Source: Achromobacter sp. Marseille-Q4962
Lineage (GTDB): Bacteria; Pseudomonadota; Gammaproteobacteria; Burkholderiales; Burkholderiaceae_B
NCBI RefSeq assembly: GCF_943737005.1
Contig: NZ_CALSFU010000004.1
Coordinates: forward strand, 1 to 64,000
Length of the DNA stretch: 64,000 nucleotides
Direction of reading: 5' to 3'
Part shown: piece by piece, positions 17,192 to 27,422 of the stretch
How positions within the stretch are numbered: position 1 is the stretch's first letter
Layout: each line of letters opens with the position of its first letter
Notes under the pieces: model-generated
The model's input: only the letters and a program-made list of their open reading frames with translations
Told to the model about the DNA's origin: nothing
The model's database searches: none
Translations under genes and position numbers: made by a program

Positions 17192-17251
17192 TTGACGCTT
17201 AAACGAATGGCTCTATAAGATTCGTTCTGCGCTGGCGGGCATTGCCCGCCA
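17192..17251 (+). promoter_or_regulatory. Promoter and leader hairpin of the peptide-uptake operon
   Basis: TTGACG (17192-17197) and TATAAG (17214-17219), 16 bp apart, form the best sigma-70-like promoter in this gap and give a leader of about 220 nt. TGGCGGGC (17233-17240) and GCCCGCCA (17244-17251) form a perfect 8-bp stem at the beginning of that leader. The rest of 17109-17447 holds no convincing gene. The long leader is a candidate for sRNA or other post-transcriptional control. Confidence 0.6.
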
Positions 17252-17447
17252 TGCTCGTCAAAAGGGGTTGGGTCTATCGTGAAGTCGAAGTCCTGCGAAG
17301 CCGTTTTTTGTATCGCCGCGCGCATGCCGCGCCGTGCCCCTGTCCGCTTTTCGTCGTAAGCAGCAATGCCATGCCCCGGCTCCAAACAGGGGCCCGGGCC
17401 CTATCCACTTCTGTCGCGCGCATCCGCGCATCATGGAGCACAGGGCT

Positions 17448-19055
17448 ATGCGTACTACCCGATTCTTCAAACAAGCGGCGCTGGCGGCAACGCTGGCCGC
17501 CTCGCTGGCATTCAGCGGCGCGGCGGCGGCCAAGACCTTTCACTGGTCCTATCAGGGCGATGCCACGTCCATGGACCCCATGGCCCTGAACGAAACCTTC
17601 ACGCTGGGTTTCCAGGGCAACATCTACGAAACGCTCGCCGGCTACGACGGCAACCTCAAGCTGGTGCCGCTGCTGGCCGAAAGCTGGGAAAACCCCGAGC
17701 CCACGAAATGGGTCTTCAAGCTGCGCAAGGGCGTGAAGTTCCACGACGGCTCCCCCTTCACCGCGGACGACGTCATCTTCTCCTGGAAGCGCAGCCTCAC
17801 GCCCGGCTCCGACATGAAGGGCTACGGCGCCAAGGCCTCGGACATCAAGAAGATCGACGACTACACCATCGAGGTCACCACCCCCACGCCCAACCCCATC
17901 CTGCCGCGCGAATGGGTGTTTCTCTACATCATGAGCAAATCGTGGTCCGAGAAGCACAACACCACCGAGGCCACCAACGTCAAGGGCGACAACCAGGGCA
18001 ACTACGCCAACCTGCACGCCAACGGCACGGGCCCGTTCATGCTGGTGGAGCGCCAGCCCGACGTAAAGACGGTGCTCAAGCGCTTCGACGGCTACTGGGA
18101 CAAGAACATCAAGACCAACATCGATGAGGTGATCTTCCAGCCCATCACGCAGGAAGCCACCCGCGTGGCCGCGCTGATCTCCGGCGAAATGGATGTGGTG
18201 CAGCCCGTGCCCGTGCAGGATTGGAAGCGGCTGGAAGACGCCAAGGGCGTCAAGCCCCTGACCGCGCCCGAGGCGCGCGCCATCTTCATCGGCATGGACC
18301 AGAGCCGCGACGAACTGCTGTTCTCGGACGTCAAGGGCAAGAATCCCTTCAAGGACCCCAAGGTGCGCGAGGCGGTGGTGCTGGCGGTGGACACCAAGGC
18401 CATCAACGAGAAGATCATGCGCGGCGCGGCCAAGCCGCTGGGCTCGCTGATCGCCACGTCCATCAACGGCTATGATCCGTCCTTCGGCGAGCCCTACAAG
18501 CCCGATCCCGCCCGCGCCAAGAAGCTTCTTGCCGAGGCCGGCTATCCGAAGGGCTTCTCCGTCACCATGGACTGCCCCAACGACCGCTACGTCAACGACG
18601 AGAAGGTCTGCCAGGCCGTGGCCGGCATGCTGGCCCGCGTGGGCATCAAGATCAACCTGCTCGCGCAGACCAAGTCCAAGTACTTCGGCAAGATCCTGCT
18701 GCAGGCGGGCAACCAGACCAGCATGTACATGCTGGGATGGACGCCGAGCTCCACCGACGCGCACAACTCGCTCCTGAACCTCGCCGCCTGCCGCGACGCC
18801 AAGACCGCGGCCGGGCAGTTCAACCTGGGCGGCTATTGCAACAAGAAGGTCGACGAGCTCACCGCCAAGATCGGCGTGGAAACCGACCAGGCCAAGCGCA
18901 ACGAGATGATCAAGGAAGCCTTCGGCATCGTGCGCGCGGACTACGGCTACCTGCCGCTGCACCAGCAGCCCATGTCCTGGGGCGTGAAGGAAGGCATCCA
19001 GGTCATCCAGCGCGCCGACGACGTGCTCGACCTGCGCAACGTCGTCATGCCCTAG
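17448..19055 (+). CDS. Periplasmic peptide-binding protein of an ABC importer (SBP_bac_5)
   Basis: A 535-residue binding protein of the DppA/OppA type. It has a signal peptide (residues 1-28, ending SGAAAA) and a SBP_bac_5 domain. Typical features are SMDPMALNETFTLGFQGNIYETL near the start, WVFKLRKGVKFHDGSPFTADDVIFSWKR, and a conserved Cys pair region (DCPNDRYVNDEKVC, then ACRD and GYCN). It starts a peptide-uptake operon. The ATG at 17448 begins the signal peptide; the frame is open further upstream without coding character. Confidence 0.93.
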   Translation: MRTTRFFKQAALAATLAASLAFSGAAAAKTFHWSYQGDATSMDPMALNETFTLGFQGNIYETLAGYDGNLKLVPLLAESWENPEPTKWVFKLRKGVKFHDGSPFTADDVIFSWKRSLTPGSDMKGYGAKASDIKKIDDYTIEVTTPTPNPILPREWVFLYIMSKSWSEKHNTTEATNVKGDNQGNYANLHANGTGPFMLVERQPDVKTVLKRFDGYWDKNIKTNIDEVIFQPITQEATRVAALISGEMDVVQPVPVQDWKRLEDAKGVKPLTAPEARAIFIGMDQSRDELLFSDVKGKNPFKDPKVREAVVLAVDTKAINEKIMRGAAKPLGSLIATSINGYDPSFGEPYKPDPARAKKLLAEAGYPKGFSVTMDCPNDRYVNDEKVCQAVAGMLARVGIKINLLAQTKSKYFGKILLQAGNQTSMYMLGWTPSSTDAHNSLLNLAACRDAKTAAGQFNLGGYCNKKVDELTAKIGVETDQAKRNEMIKEAFGIVRADYGYLPLHQQPMSWGVKEGIQVIQRADDVLDLRNVVMP

Positions 19056-19152
19056 CGGCATGCCTCGCCCGGCGCGGGCCCGCCGCCCGCGCCGGTTTTC
19101 CGCCGGCCCCCGTCCGGCCTGGGAACGGCGCCCCCGACGCGGCGCCGGTCGC

Positions 19153-19200
19153 GCCTCCCGCGGGAGGCAAGAAAACTTGGGGCGTCCCGGTGTTTTCTTG
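19153..19200 (+). other. Two inverted repeats between binding-protein and permease genes
   Basis: A 16-bp perfect palindrome (GCCTCCCGCGGGAGGC, 19153-19168) runs directly into CAAGAAAAC (19168-19176), which pairs perfectly with GTTTTCTTG (19192-19200) across a 15-nt loop. They lie 16 bp before the permease start. Such structures often stabilise or terminate the upstream mRNA so that the binding protein is made in excess over the permeases; that is inferred here. Confidence 0.6.
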
Positions 19201-19215
19201 AGAGGGCACCCGCAT

Positions 19216-20187
19216 ATGCTTTCCTTCATTGCCAACCGGCTGTTCCAGGCGCTGCTCGTCATGCTGACCGTGGCGCTCATTGCCTTTTCCATGTTCCGCT
19301 ACGTGGGCGACCCCGTCGCGAGCATGGTGGGCCAGGACACCACGCCCGAGCAGCGCGAACAATTGCGCGAGCAGCTCGGCTTGAACGACCCGTTCGTGGT
19401 GCAGTACGCGCATTTCGTGGCGAACGCCGCGCGCGGCGATTTCGGCATTTCGTACCGCCATCGCCGTCCCGTGAGCGAGCTCATCGAAGAACGCCTGCCC
19501 GCCACGCTGGAGCTTTCCATCGTCTCGGCCGTGATGGCGCTGGCGCTGGGCATTCCCATGGGCATCTACACCGCGCTCAGGCGGCGCGGCGTGCTGTCCA
19601 AGGCCTTCATGGCGCTGTCGCTGGCCGGGATTTCGCTGCCGACCTTTCTCATCGGCATCCTGCTCATCCTCTTTTTCGGCGTGCAGCTGCGCTGGCTGCC
19701 CAGCTTCGGGCGCGGCGACGTGGTCAGCCTGGGCTGGTGGACCACCGGGCTGCTCACCAAGTCGGGGCTGCTCGCGCTCATCATGCCGGCCATCACGCTG
19801 GCGCTTTTCCAGATGACGCTCATCATGCGGCTGGTGCGCGCCGAAATGCTGGAAGTGCTGCGGGCGGATTTCATCAAGTTCGCGCGCGCGCGGGGCCTGC
19901 CCGAGCGGCTCATCAATTTCCGCCATGCGCTCAAGAACACCATGGTGCCGGTCATCACCATCACGGGGCTGCAGCTCGGCTCCATCATCGCCTTCGCCAT
20001 CATCACCGAAACCGTATTCCAGTGGCCCGGCATGGGGCTGCTCTTCATCCAGGCGGTGAGCATGGTGGACATTCCCGTAATGGCGGCCTACCTGGTGCTC
20101 ATCGCGTTCATGTTCGTGGTCATCAACCTGATCGTGGACCTCCTGTACTTCGCCGTCGATCCGCGGCTGCGCGTGCAGAGCAAATAG
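19216..20187 (+). CDS. Peptide ABC transporter permease (DppB/OppB type)
   Basis: A 323-residue inner-membrane permease with about six helices. It starts MLSFIANRLFQALLVMLTVALIAF, the classic DppB N-terminus, and contains the Q/N-loop region REQLGLNDPFVVQYAHF. The EAA motif near residues 215-240 is EVLRADFIKFARARGLPERL. It pairs with the next gene to form the transmembrane channel. The frame is open upstream, but 19216 is the family start. Confidence 0.93.
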   Translation: MLSFIANRLFQALLVMLTVALIAFSMFRYVGDPVASMVGQDTTPEQREQLREQLGLNDPFVVQYAHFVANAARGDFGISYRHRRPVSELIEERLPATLELSIVSAVMALALGIPMGIYTALRRRGVLSKAFMALSLAGISLPTFLIGILLILFFGVQLRWLPSFGRGDVVSLGWWTTGLLTKSGLLALIMPAITLALFQMTLIMRLVRAEMLEVLRADFIKFARARGLPERLINFRHALKNTMVPVITITGLQLGSIIAFAIITETVFQWPGMGLLFIQAVSMVDIPVMAAYLVLIAFMFVVINLIVDLLYFAVDPRLRVQSK

Positions 20188-20209
20188 GCCGGACGGCAAA
20201 GGACTCCCC

Positions 20210-21136
20210 ATGAACACCCGCATCGCCCCGTTTTTCGCGCGCGCCGCCGACAGCGACCTGTGGCACAGCTTCAAGCGCACGCCCGGCGCCGTCATCGCCG
20301 CCATCGTCACGCTGGCCATCGTCCTGGGCGCGGTGTTCGCGCCCGTGGTCGCGCCGCACAACCCCTTCGACCTGGCCTCCCTGAACATCATGGACGCCAA
20401 TACGCCGCCCTCGTGGGAAGAAGGCGGCAGCCCGGACTTCCTGCTCGGCACCGACGACCAGGGACGCGACATTCTTTCCGCGGTGCTGTATGGCTCGCGC
20501 GTGTCGCTGCTGGTGGGCTTCGCGTCGGTGCTCTTCTCCATGGTGCTGGGAGTGTCGCTGGGCCTCGTCAGCGGCTATGCGGGCGGCCGCCTGGACAGCT
20601 TCATCATGCGCGTGGCGGACGTGCAGCTTTCGTTCCCGGCCATTCTCGTGGCCCTGCTGATCGACGGCGTGGCGCGCGGCATCCTGCCGCGCGACATGCA
20701 TGACGAGCTGGCCCTCTACGTGCTCATTTTCGCCATCGGCATTTCCGGCTGGGTGCAGTACGCGCGCACGGTGCGCGGCTCCACGCTGGTGGAGCGCAAC
20801 AAGGAATACGTGCAGGCGGCCCGGCTCATCGGCATCGGCCCCTTCACCATCCTGCGCCGCCACATTTTGCCCAACGTCATGGGGCCGGTGCTGGTCATCG
20901 CCACCATCCACCTGGCCGTCGCCATCATCACCGAGGCCACGCTGTCCTTCCTCGGCGTGGGCGTGCCGCCCACCGCGCCGTCGCTGGGCACGCTGATCCG
21001 CATCGGCAACAGCTATCTGTTCTCGGGTATGTGGTGGATCTCGATCTTTCCCGGCATCGCGCTGGTGGCGCTGGTGCTGTCGGTGAACCTGCTGGGCGAC
21101 TGGCTGCGCGACGCGCTCAACCCCAAGCTGCGCTGA
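20210..21136 (+). CDS. Peptide ABC transporter permease (DppC/OppC type)
   Basis: A 308-residue permease. It shows the DppC N-terminal WHSFKRTPGAVIAAIVTLAIV helix, the conserved FLLGTDDQGRDILSAVLYGSRVS and the EAA loop EYVQAARLIGIGPFTILRRHILPN. It lies 22 bp after the first permease and 7 bp before the ATPase gene, in one operon. Confidence 0.93.
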   Translation: MNTRIAPFFARAADSDLWHSFKRTPGAVIAAIVTLAIVLGAVFAPVVAPHNPFDLASLNIMDANTPPSWEEGGSPDFLLGTDDQGRDILSAVLYGSRVSLLVGFASVLFSMVLGVSLGLVSGYAGGRLDSFIMRVADVQLSFPAILVALLIDGVARGILPRDMHDELALYVLIFAIGISGWVQYARTVRGSTLVERNKEYVQAARLIGIGPFTILRRHILPNVMGPVLVIATIHLAVAIITEATLSFLGVGVPPTAPSLGTLIRIGNSYLFSGMWWISIFPGIALVALVLSVNLLGDWLRDALNPKLR

Positions 21137-21143
21137 GGAAGCC

Positions 21144-22889
21144 ATGGCCCTGCTCAACATAGACGACATCCGCATCGAGTTCCCCAGCCGGCGCGGCACG
21201 CTGGTGGCGGTGGACGGCGTGTCCCTGGCCCTGGAAAAAGGCGAGATCCTGGGTGTGGTGGGCGAGTCCGGCGCCGGCAAGTCCACCATCGGCAATGCCG
21301 TGATCGGGCTGCTGGAGTCTCCCGGCCGGCTGGCGGGCGGCCAGGTAAGGCTGGACGGCGAGCGCATCGACGCGCTGGACGACGCGCAGAAGCGCAAAGT
21401 GCGCGGACGCCGCATCGGCATGATCTTCCAGGATCCGCTCACCTCGCTCGATCCGCTGCAGACGGTGGAAAGCCAGCTCGTCGAGACCATGCAGGCGCAC
21501 CTGCGCCTTTCCCCGGCCGAGGCCCGCAAGCGCGCCGTGCAATTGCTGACGCAGGTCGGCATCGACAACCCGGAGCTGCGCGTCAAGCAGTATCCGCACC
21601 AGTTCTCCGGCGGCATGCGCCAGCGGGTCGTGATCGCGCTGGCGCTGTGCTGCGAGCCCGAGGTCATCATCGCCGACGAGCCCACCACGGCGCTGGACGT
21701 CTCCATCCAGGCGCAGATCCTCGACCTGCTGCGCCGCCTGTGCCGCGAAGAACAGGTGGGCATGATCATCATCACGCACGACATGGGCGTGATCGCCGAC
21801 GTGACCGACCGCGTCGCCGTGCTCTACCGCGGCAAGCTGGTGGAGCAGGGCCCCACCGCCAAGATCCTGGGCAACCCCGACCATCCCTACACCCGCAGCC
21901 TGATCTCGGCAGTGCCGCGCCCCGACATCAAGCTCAAGCGGTTTCCGCTGGTGACCTACATCGAGGACGCCCGCGAGCCCGCACGCACGCTGGACATCTC
22001 CACCCACTGGCTGGGCCGGCGGCGCGACTTCGGCGCCTCCAGCGGCGGGCCGCTGCTGCAGGTGCGCGACCTGAGCATGCGCTTCGTGCTCAAGAGCGCG
22101 TTCTTCAAGCGCAACGAGCGCGCGCTGGACGCGGTCAAGCGCGTCAGCTTCGACATCGGCGAGGGCGAGGTGTTCGGCCTGGTGGGCGAATCCGGTTCGG
22201 GCAAGTCCACCGTGGCCCGCCTGATCTCCGGCCTGTACACGCCGACCGGCGGCAGCGTGTCGTTCGGCGCAGCCGAGCTCACGGCGCTCAAGGGCGAGAA
22301 GCAGCTCAACCCCTTCCGCCGGCAGATCCAGATGATCTTCCAGGATCCGTTCTCGTCGCTGAATCCGCGCATGCGCGTGCTGGACATCGTGGCCGAACCG
22401 ATCCGTTTCCACCGGCTGTGCGCCACCGACGCCGAGACGCGGCAGGTGGTCGCCGACCTGCTGGACGTCGTGGGCCTGGGCGGGCGCGCCGCCGAACGCT
22501 ATCCGCACGAATTCTCGGGCGGGCAGCGCCAGCGCATCTGCATTGCGCGCGCGCTGGCCACGCGGCCGCGCTTCCTCATCTGCGACGAGCCCACCTCGGC
22601 GCTGGACGTCTCCATCCAGGCGCAGATCCTGAACCTGCTGAAAGACCTGCAGGAGCAACTCGGCCTGACCATGCTTTTCATCAGCCATGACCTGCCCGTG
22701 ATACGGCAGATGTGCGACAGGGTGGGCGTGATGCGCCATGGCGAGCTGCTGGAGGTCGCCGCCACCGAAGACCTGTTCGAGCGGCCCCAGCACGCCTACA
22801 GCCGGCACCTGCTCGGCCTGATGCCGCGGCTGCAGGCCATGTCCCGCGAGGGACTGGAAGTGGAACACACTGAAAGGAGCGGAACATGA
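21144..22889 (+). CDS. Fused double ATPase of peptide ABC transporter (DppD-DppF type)
   Basis: A 581-residue protein with two complete ABC ATPase domains in one chain. Domain 1 has Walker A GESGAGKST (40-48), signature FSGGMRQRV and Walker B EVIIADEPTTALD. Domain 2 has Walker A GESGSGKST (348-356), signature FSGGQRQRI and Walker B FLICDEPTSALD. Each carries the oligopeptide-type C-terminal extension (HPYTRSL, HAYSRHL). In E. coli these are two genes; here the heterodimer is a single polypeptide. Its TGA overlaps the ATG of the amidohydrolase. Confidence 0.95.
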   Translation: MALLNIDDIRIEFPSRRGTLVAVDGVSLALEKGEILGVVGESGAGKSTIGNAVIGLLESPGRLAGGQVRLDGERIDALDDAQKRKVRGRRIGMIFQDPLTSLDPLQTVESQLVETMQAHLRLSPAEARKRAVQLLTQVGIDNPELRVKQYPHQFSGGMRQRVVIALALCCEPEVIIADEPTTALDVSIQAQILDLLRRLCREEQVGMIIITHDMGVIADVTDRVAVLYRGKLVEQGPTAKILGNPDHPYTRSLISAVPRPDIKLKRFPLVTYIEDAREPARTLDISTHWLGRRRDFGASSGGPLLQVRDLSMRFVLKSAFFKRNERALDAVKRVSFDIGEGEVFGLVGESGSGKSTVARLISGLYTPTGGSVSFGAAELTALKGEKQLNPFRRQIQMIFQDPFSSLNPRMRVLDIVAEPIRFHRLCATDAETRQVVADLLDVVGLGGRAAERYPHEFSGGQRQRICIARALATRPRFLICDEPTSALDVSIQAQILNLLKDLQEQLGLTMLFISHDLPVIRQMCDRVGVMRHGELLEVAATEDLFERPQHAYSRHLLGLMPRLQAMSREGLEVEHTERSGT

Positions 22890-24094
22890 AGCGCGAGCAA
22901 CGGATTCTCTTCGTGGGCGGCAAGGTATTCGACGGACTGGGCCGCACCCTGCCGGGCCATGGGGTGCTGGTGGACGGCGGGCGCATCGCGCGTGTGGCGC
23001 CGGCCGCGGAATTCTCCGGCTACGCAGGCCGCAAGGTCGACACGGCCGGCATGACGCTCATGCCCAGCCTGGGCGACTGCCACGTGCACCTGGTCTACAC
23101 CGGCGCGGCCGACCCGCACGCGCAGATGAACAAGCAGGGCCCGGCGCAGATCACGCTCACCGCGCTGGAGAACGCGCAGGCGGCGCTGCGCGGCGGCATT
23201 ACCGCGGTGCGCGACTGCGGCGGCAAGGACTACCTGGAATTCGGCGTGCGCGACGCCATCGCGCGCGGCGTCTTTCCCGGCCCCACCATCCGCGCCTCCG
23301 GCCGCATCATCTGCATGACGGGCGGCCACGGCAACCGCATCGGCCGTGTGGCCGACGGCTGCGACGACGTGGTGAAGGCCGTGCGCGAACAGGTGCACGC
23401 CGGCTGCGATCTGGTGAAGATCATGGCCACGGGCGGGGTCATGACGCCGGGCGTGAACCCCATGGACGCCCATTACAGCTTCGAGGAAATGAAGGCCGGC
23501 GTGCACGAAGCCAAGCGCTTTCGCAAGAGCACGGCCAGCCATGCGCAGGGCACCGAGGGTATCCTCAACGCGGTGCGCGCCGGCATCGATTCCATCGAGC
23601 ACGGCATCTTCATGGACGACGCCTGTCTGCGCGAGATGCTGGAAAGCCAGACCTACCTGGTGCCCACCATCGCGGCGGTGCGCAACATCATCGCCAACGC
23701 CGACAACGGCATCCCGGCCTACGCGGTGGAAAAGGCGCGCGCGGTGGAACAGCGCCACCGCGAGTCCTTCCAGATGTACTACCGGGCGGGCGGCCGCATC
23801 GCGCTGGGCACCGACGCGGGCACGCCGTTCAACCTGCACGGCGAGAACGCCATGGAGCTGGCGTACATGGTGGAGTTCGGCATGACGCCGGTGGATGCCC
23901 TCATCGCGGGAACCTCGCGTGCGCACGACCTGATGGGACTGGACGGACACGGGTCGGTGGCCGAAGGCAACCACGCCGACCTGCTGCTGGTGCAGGGCGA
24001 CCCCGCCGAAGACATCATGAAAGCGGCCGACAAGCGCTTTCACGTGGCGGTGCTGCGCGGCGGCGAACTGGCCGCCGGCGAGCTGCCGGCCTGA
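22886..24094 (+). CDS. Metal-dependent amidohydrolase (imidazolonepropionase/prolidase-like)
   Basis: A 402-residue TIM-barrel amidohydrolase. It has the metal motif CHVHLVY near residue 64, a carboxylated-Lys candidate in GCDLVKIMATGG, SHAQG and SIEHGIF histidines in mid-chain and the distal GTDAGTPF aspartate. The family includes Xaa-Pro dipeptidase-like and imidazolonepropionase-like enzymes. Because it overlaps the ATPase gene by ATGA and ends a peptide-uptake operon, hydrolysis of the imported compound in the cytoplasm is the likely role. The substrate cannot be read from sequence. Confidence 0.85.
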   Translation: MKREQRILFVGGKVFDGLGRTLPGHGVLVDGGRIARVAPAAEFSGYAGRKVDTAGMTLMPSLGDCHVHLVYTGAADPHAQMNKQGPAQITLTALENAQAALRGGITAVRDCGGKDYLEFGVRDAIARGVFPGPTIRASGRIICMTGGHGNRIGRVADGCDDVVKAVREQVHAGCDLVKIMATGGVMTPGVNPMDAHYSFEEMKAGVHEAKRFRKSTASHAQGTEGILNAVRAGIDSIEHGIFMDDACLREMLESQTYLVPTIAAVRNIIANADNGIPAYAVEKARAVEQRHRESFQMYYRAGGRIALGTDAGTPFNLHGENAMELAYMVEFGMTPVDALIAGTSRAHDLMGLDGHGSVAEGNHADLLLVQGDPAEDIMKAADKRFHVAVLRGGELAAGELPA

Positions 24095-24149
24095 ACGGGC
24101 CGGCCCGGCGTGGAGCGCCCTGGCATGGGGGCCGCCCCCGCCGCCTTCC

Positions 24150-25628
24150 TCAGCGGCCGCCGGCCGCGGCGCCGCTCAACGCCATCATGAGGAACTGCTC
24201 CACCGGCATTTTCTTGCCGTTGAAGTCCACCTGGCCGTCGGCGTAGCTGAGCGTGGATACGATGTTGTCGTTTTCGAGCTTGGCCACGCCCATGGCGCCG
24301 GCCATGGTGCCCAGCATCTCGGCCTGGCCCTTGGCGGTGCTGAGCGCGCGCTCGGCCGGCACGCCCTGCAGCTGGGCCTGCGTGGACAGCAGGTCGGCCA
24401 TATTGGCCTTGGACAGCACCAGCTTCGCGTCCAGCTTGTGGATGACCTGCATCAGCACGTCCGGCAGCGGATCGTCCAGGTTCGGGGCCGCGCCGAGCTG
24501 GGTGTCCACGGCGAAGGTGGACGTGCCGTTGGCGGTGCGCAGTTCCAGCGGCGAAAGCGACAGCGTGGGGTTGCCGGCCAGCAGCTGCGCCAGCGCGGCC
24601 TTCATGGCGGCGCTTTCCTCGGGCGTGAAGTCCGGCGCTTCGTGGAGGTCGGCGCCCTGGGCCAGCGCGCGGCGCGAGGCCTGCTCATAGGTGCTGTTGA
24701 GCGACTTGAGCGCCTTGGGGTCGAGGTTCCTGGACGCCAGCGCCAGGCGCATGCCGGCCACGTCCTTGTCCTGCACGCGGATCATGCCGAAATCCACCGA
24801 CACGTCGCCGGCCAGGCCCTTGTCGCTCTCGGCCATGTCGACGCCGATCACCGTGTCCTTGAAACGCATCGGCGGCTGGCCGGCGGACGACAGGGTCCAG
24901 TCCTGGAGCGTCAGCTTCTGCTTGCCCAGGAACAGGTCTTGCGCGCCGGGCGTGACGTCGCTGTCCAGCGTGAGGCCCTTCATGTCCATGGTGACCACGC
25001 CGCCGTCCTCGGGCGAAGGCGAGGCCATCGACAGGCTGTCGCTCTGCAGCTTGAGCACGGTGTGCTTGGTGGCCATGGTGTGGCTCACCTGGCCCTTCAG
25101 GCCGGAGAACGCCACCGAGTTCTGGTCTTTCGAGTACGACGCCGGGGCGATGGCGAAATCGCCCTCCACCTGGCGGCCGTAGCTCACGGTGTAGTTGCCC
25201 GCCACGGGCGCGTCGCCCTTGCTGGCGGCGAACCACGCCTTGACGAAGGGAGTTTCCTCGAGCTGGAAGCGGCTGGCCACCAAGACCGGCGCCAGATTGC
25301 CCGACTTCAGGCTGGAGAGCGGGAAGGGGCCGTGATCCAGGTGTTCGACGAACTGCAGCGCTTCTTCGCGGGCCGGCTTGCCGTCTCCGGCGGGCAGGGA
25401 GAACGTCACCTGGTAGCGTTCCGTGGAGGAAAACACGCCGCGCTCGAACGAAAGCAGCTCGATGACCGGCTGCACGCCCCACCCCTCGCTGGCCTTCTGC
25501 AGCTGGACGTTGCCGTCGGCGATAGCCTGTCGGACGAATTCCTCGGCCTTCTTGCCGGTGTACCAGGCCGTGCCGGTCCAGACCGCCCCGAGCACCACGA
25601 TTACGCCCGCTATTGCCGCCTTTTTCAT
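24150..25628 (-). CDS. YdgA-like DUF945 protein
   Basis: A 492-residue protein with an N-terminal signal anchor (MKKAAIAGVIVVLGAVWTGTAWYTG) and a long periplasmic part of beta-rich repeats. The family hallmarks are present: NVQLQKASEGWGVQPVIELLSFERGVFSSTERYQVTF near the start and a C-terminal NDNIVSTLSYADGQVDFNGKKMP. Function is not established; E. coli YdgA is an inner-membrane protein. It is convergent with the amidohydrolase and divergent from the helicase gene. Confidence 0.85.
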   Translation of the reverse strand: MKKAAIAGVIVVLGAVWTGTAWYTGKKAEEFVRQAIADGNVQLQKASEGWGVQPVIELLSFERGVFSSTERYQVTFSLPAGDGKPAREEALQFVEHLDHGPFPLSSLKSGNLAPVLVASRFQLEETPFVKAWFAASKGDAPVAGNYTVSYGRQVEGDFAIAPASYSKDQNSVAFSGLKGQVSHTMATKHTVLKLQSDSLSMASPSPEDGGVVTMDMKGLTLDSDVTPGAQDLFLGKQKLTLQDWTLSSAGQPPMRFKDTVIGVDMAESDKGLAGDVSVDFGMIRVQDKDVAGMRLALASRNLDPKALKSLNSTYEQASRRALAQGADLHEAPDFTPEESAAMKAALAQLLAGNPTLSLSPLELRTANGTSTFAVDTQLGAAPNLDDPLPDVLMQVIHKLDAKLVLSKANMADLLSTQAQLQGVPAERALSTAKGQAEMLGTMAGAMGVAKLENDNIVSTLSYADGQVDFNGKKMPVEQFLMMALSGAAAGGR

Positions 25629-25883
25629 AACCCACCTATAGAACAGAAATGTTTCAGATCCCGGAGCGCGGGATTATAGGTAGCGATTCTCCGGGAAAAC
25701 TCTGATTTCGTTGAGAGATACAGCAATCTGCTACATATTTATACGGTCCGTCGGATTTTTCTGAATGACGCCATCCCACATCAGCTACAATCCCGCCGTG
25801 TGCTTCGCCAATCTGCACACGTCCGCAGGCCTTTCGCCGCCTAGCCACGCCCGTACGGGCGCTTCCCTTTTCTCCTTGTTCGT
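25629..25883. other. Divergent intergenic region, YdgA-like gene / helicase
   Basis: About 255 bp of comparatively AT-rich sequence between the YdgA-like start and the helicase leader ORF. TACAAT at 25786-25791 is a possible -10 for the helicase transcript, giving a leader of about 140 nt. No clear -35, operator or RNA gene was seen. Confidence 0.4.
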
Positions 25884-25936
25884 ATGCCTGGATTGGAGTC
25901 ACTCAACTTGAGCGACGGGCTGCCGCTGGAGTTGTT

Positions 25937-25940
<4 letters not shown>
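25884..25940 (+). CDS. 18-codon leader ORF overlapping the helicase start
   Basis: ATG at 25884 opens an 18-codon ORF ([18 protein letters not shown]) whose TGA (25938-25940) overlaps the TTG start of the helicase (25937-25939). Six of 18 residues are Leu. The helicase Shine-Dalgarno (GGAG, 25928-25931) lies inside this ORF, so its translation could couple or gate helicase synthesis. The leader ATG has no strong RBS of its own. Whether it is translated is unproven. Confidence 0.4.
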
Positions 25941-27391
<1,451 letters not shown>

Positions 27392-27422
27392 ATTCCCCGT
27401 ATCCCGAACGCGGAGTTCCACC

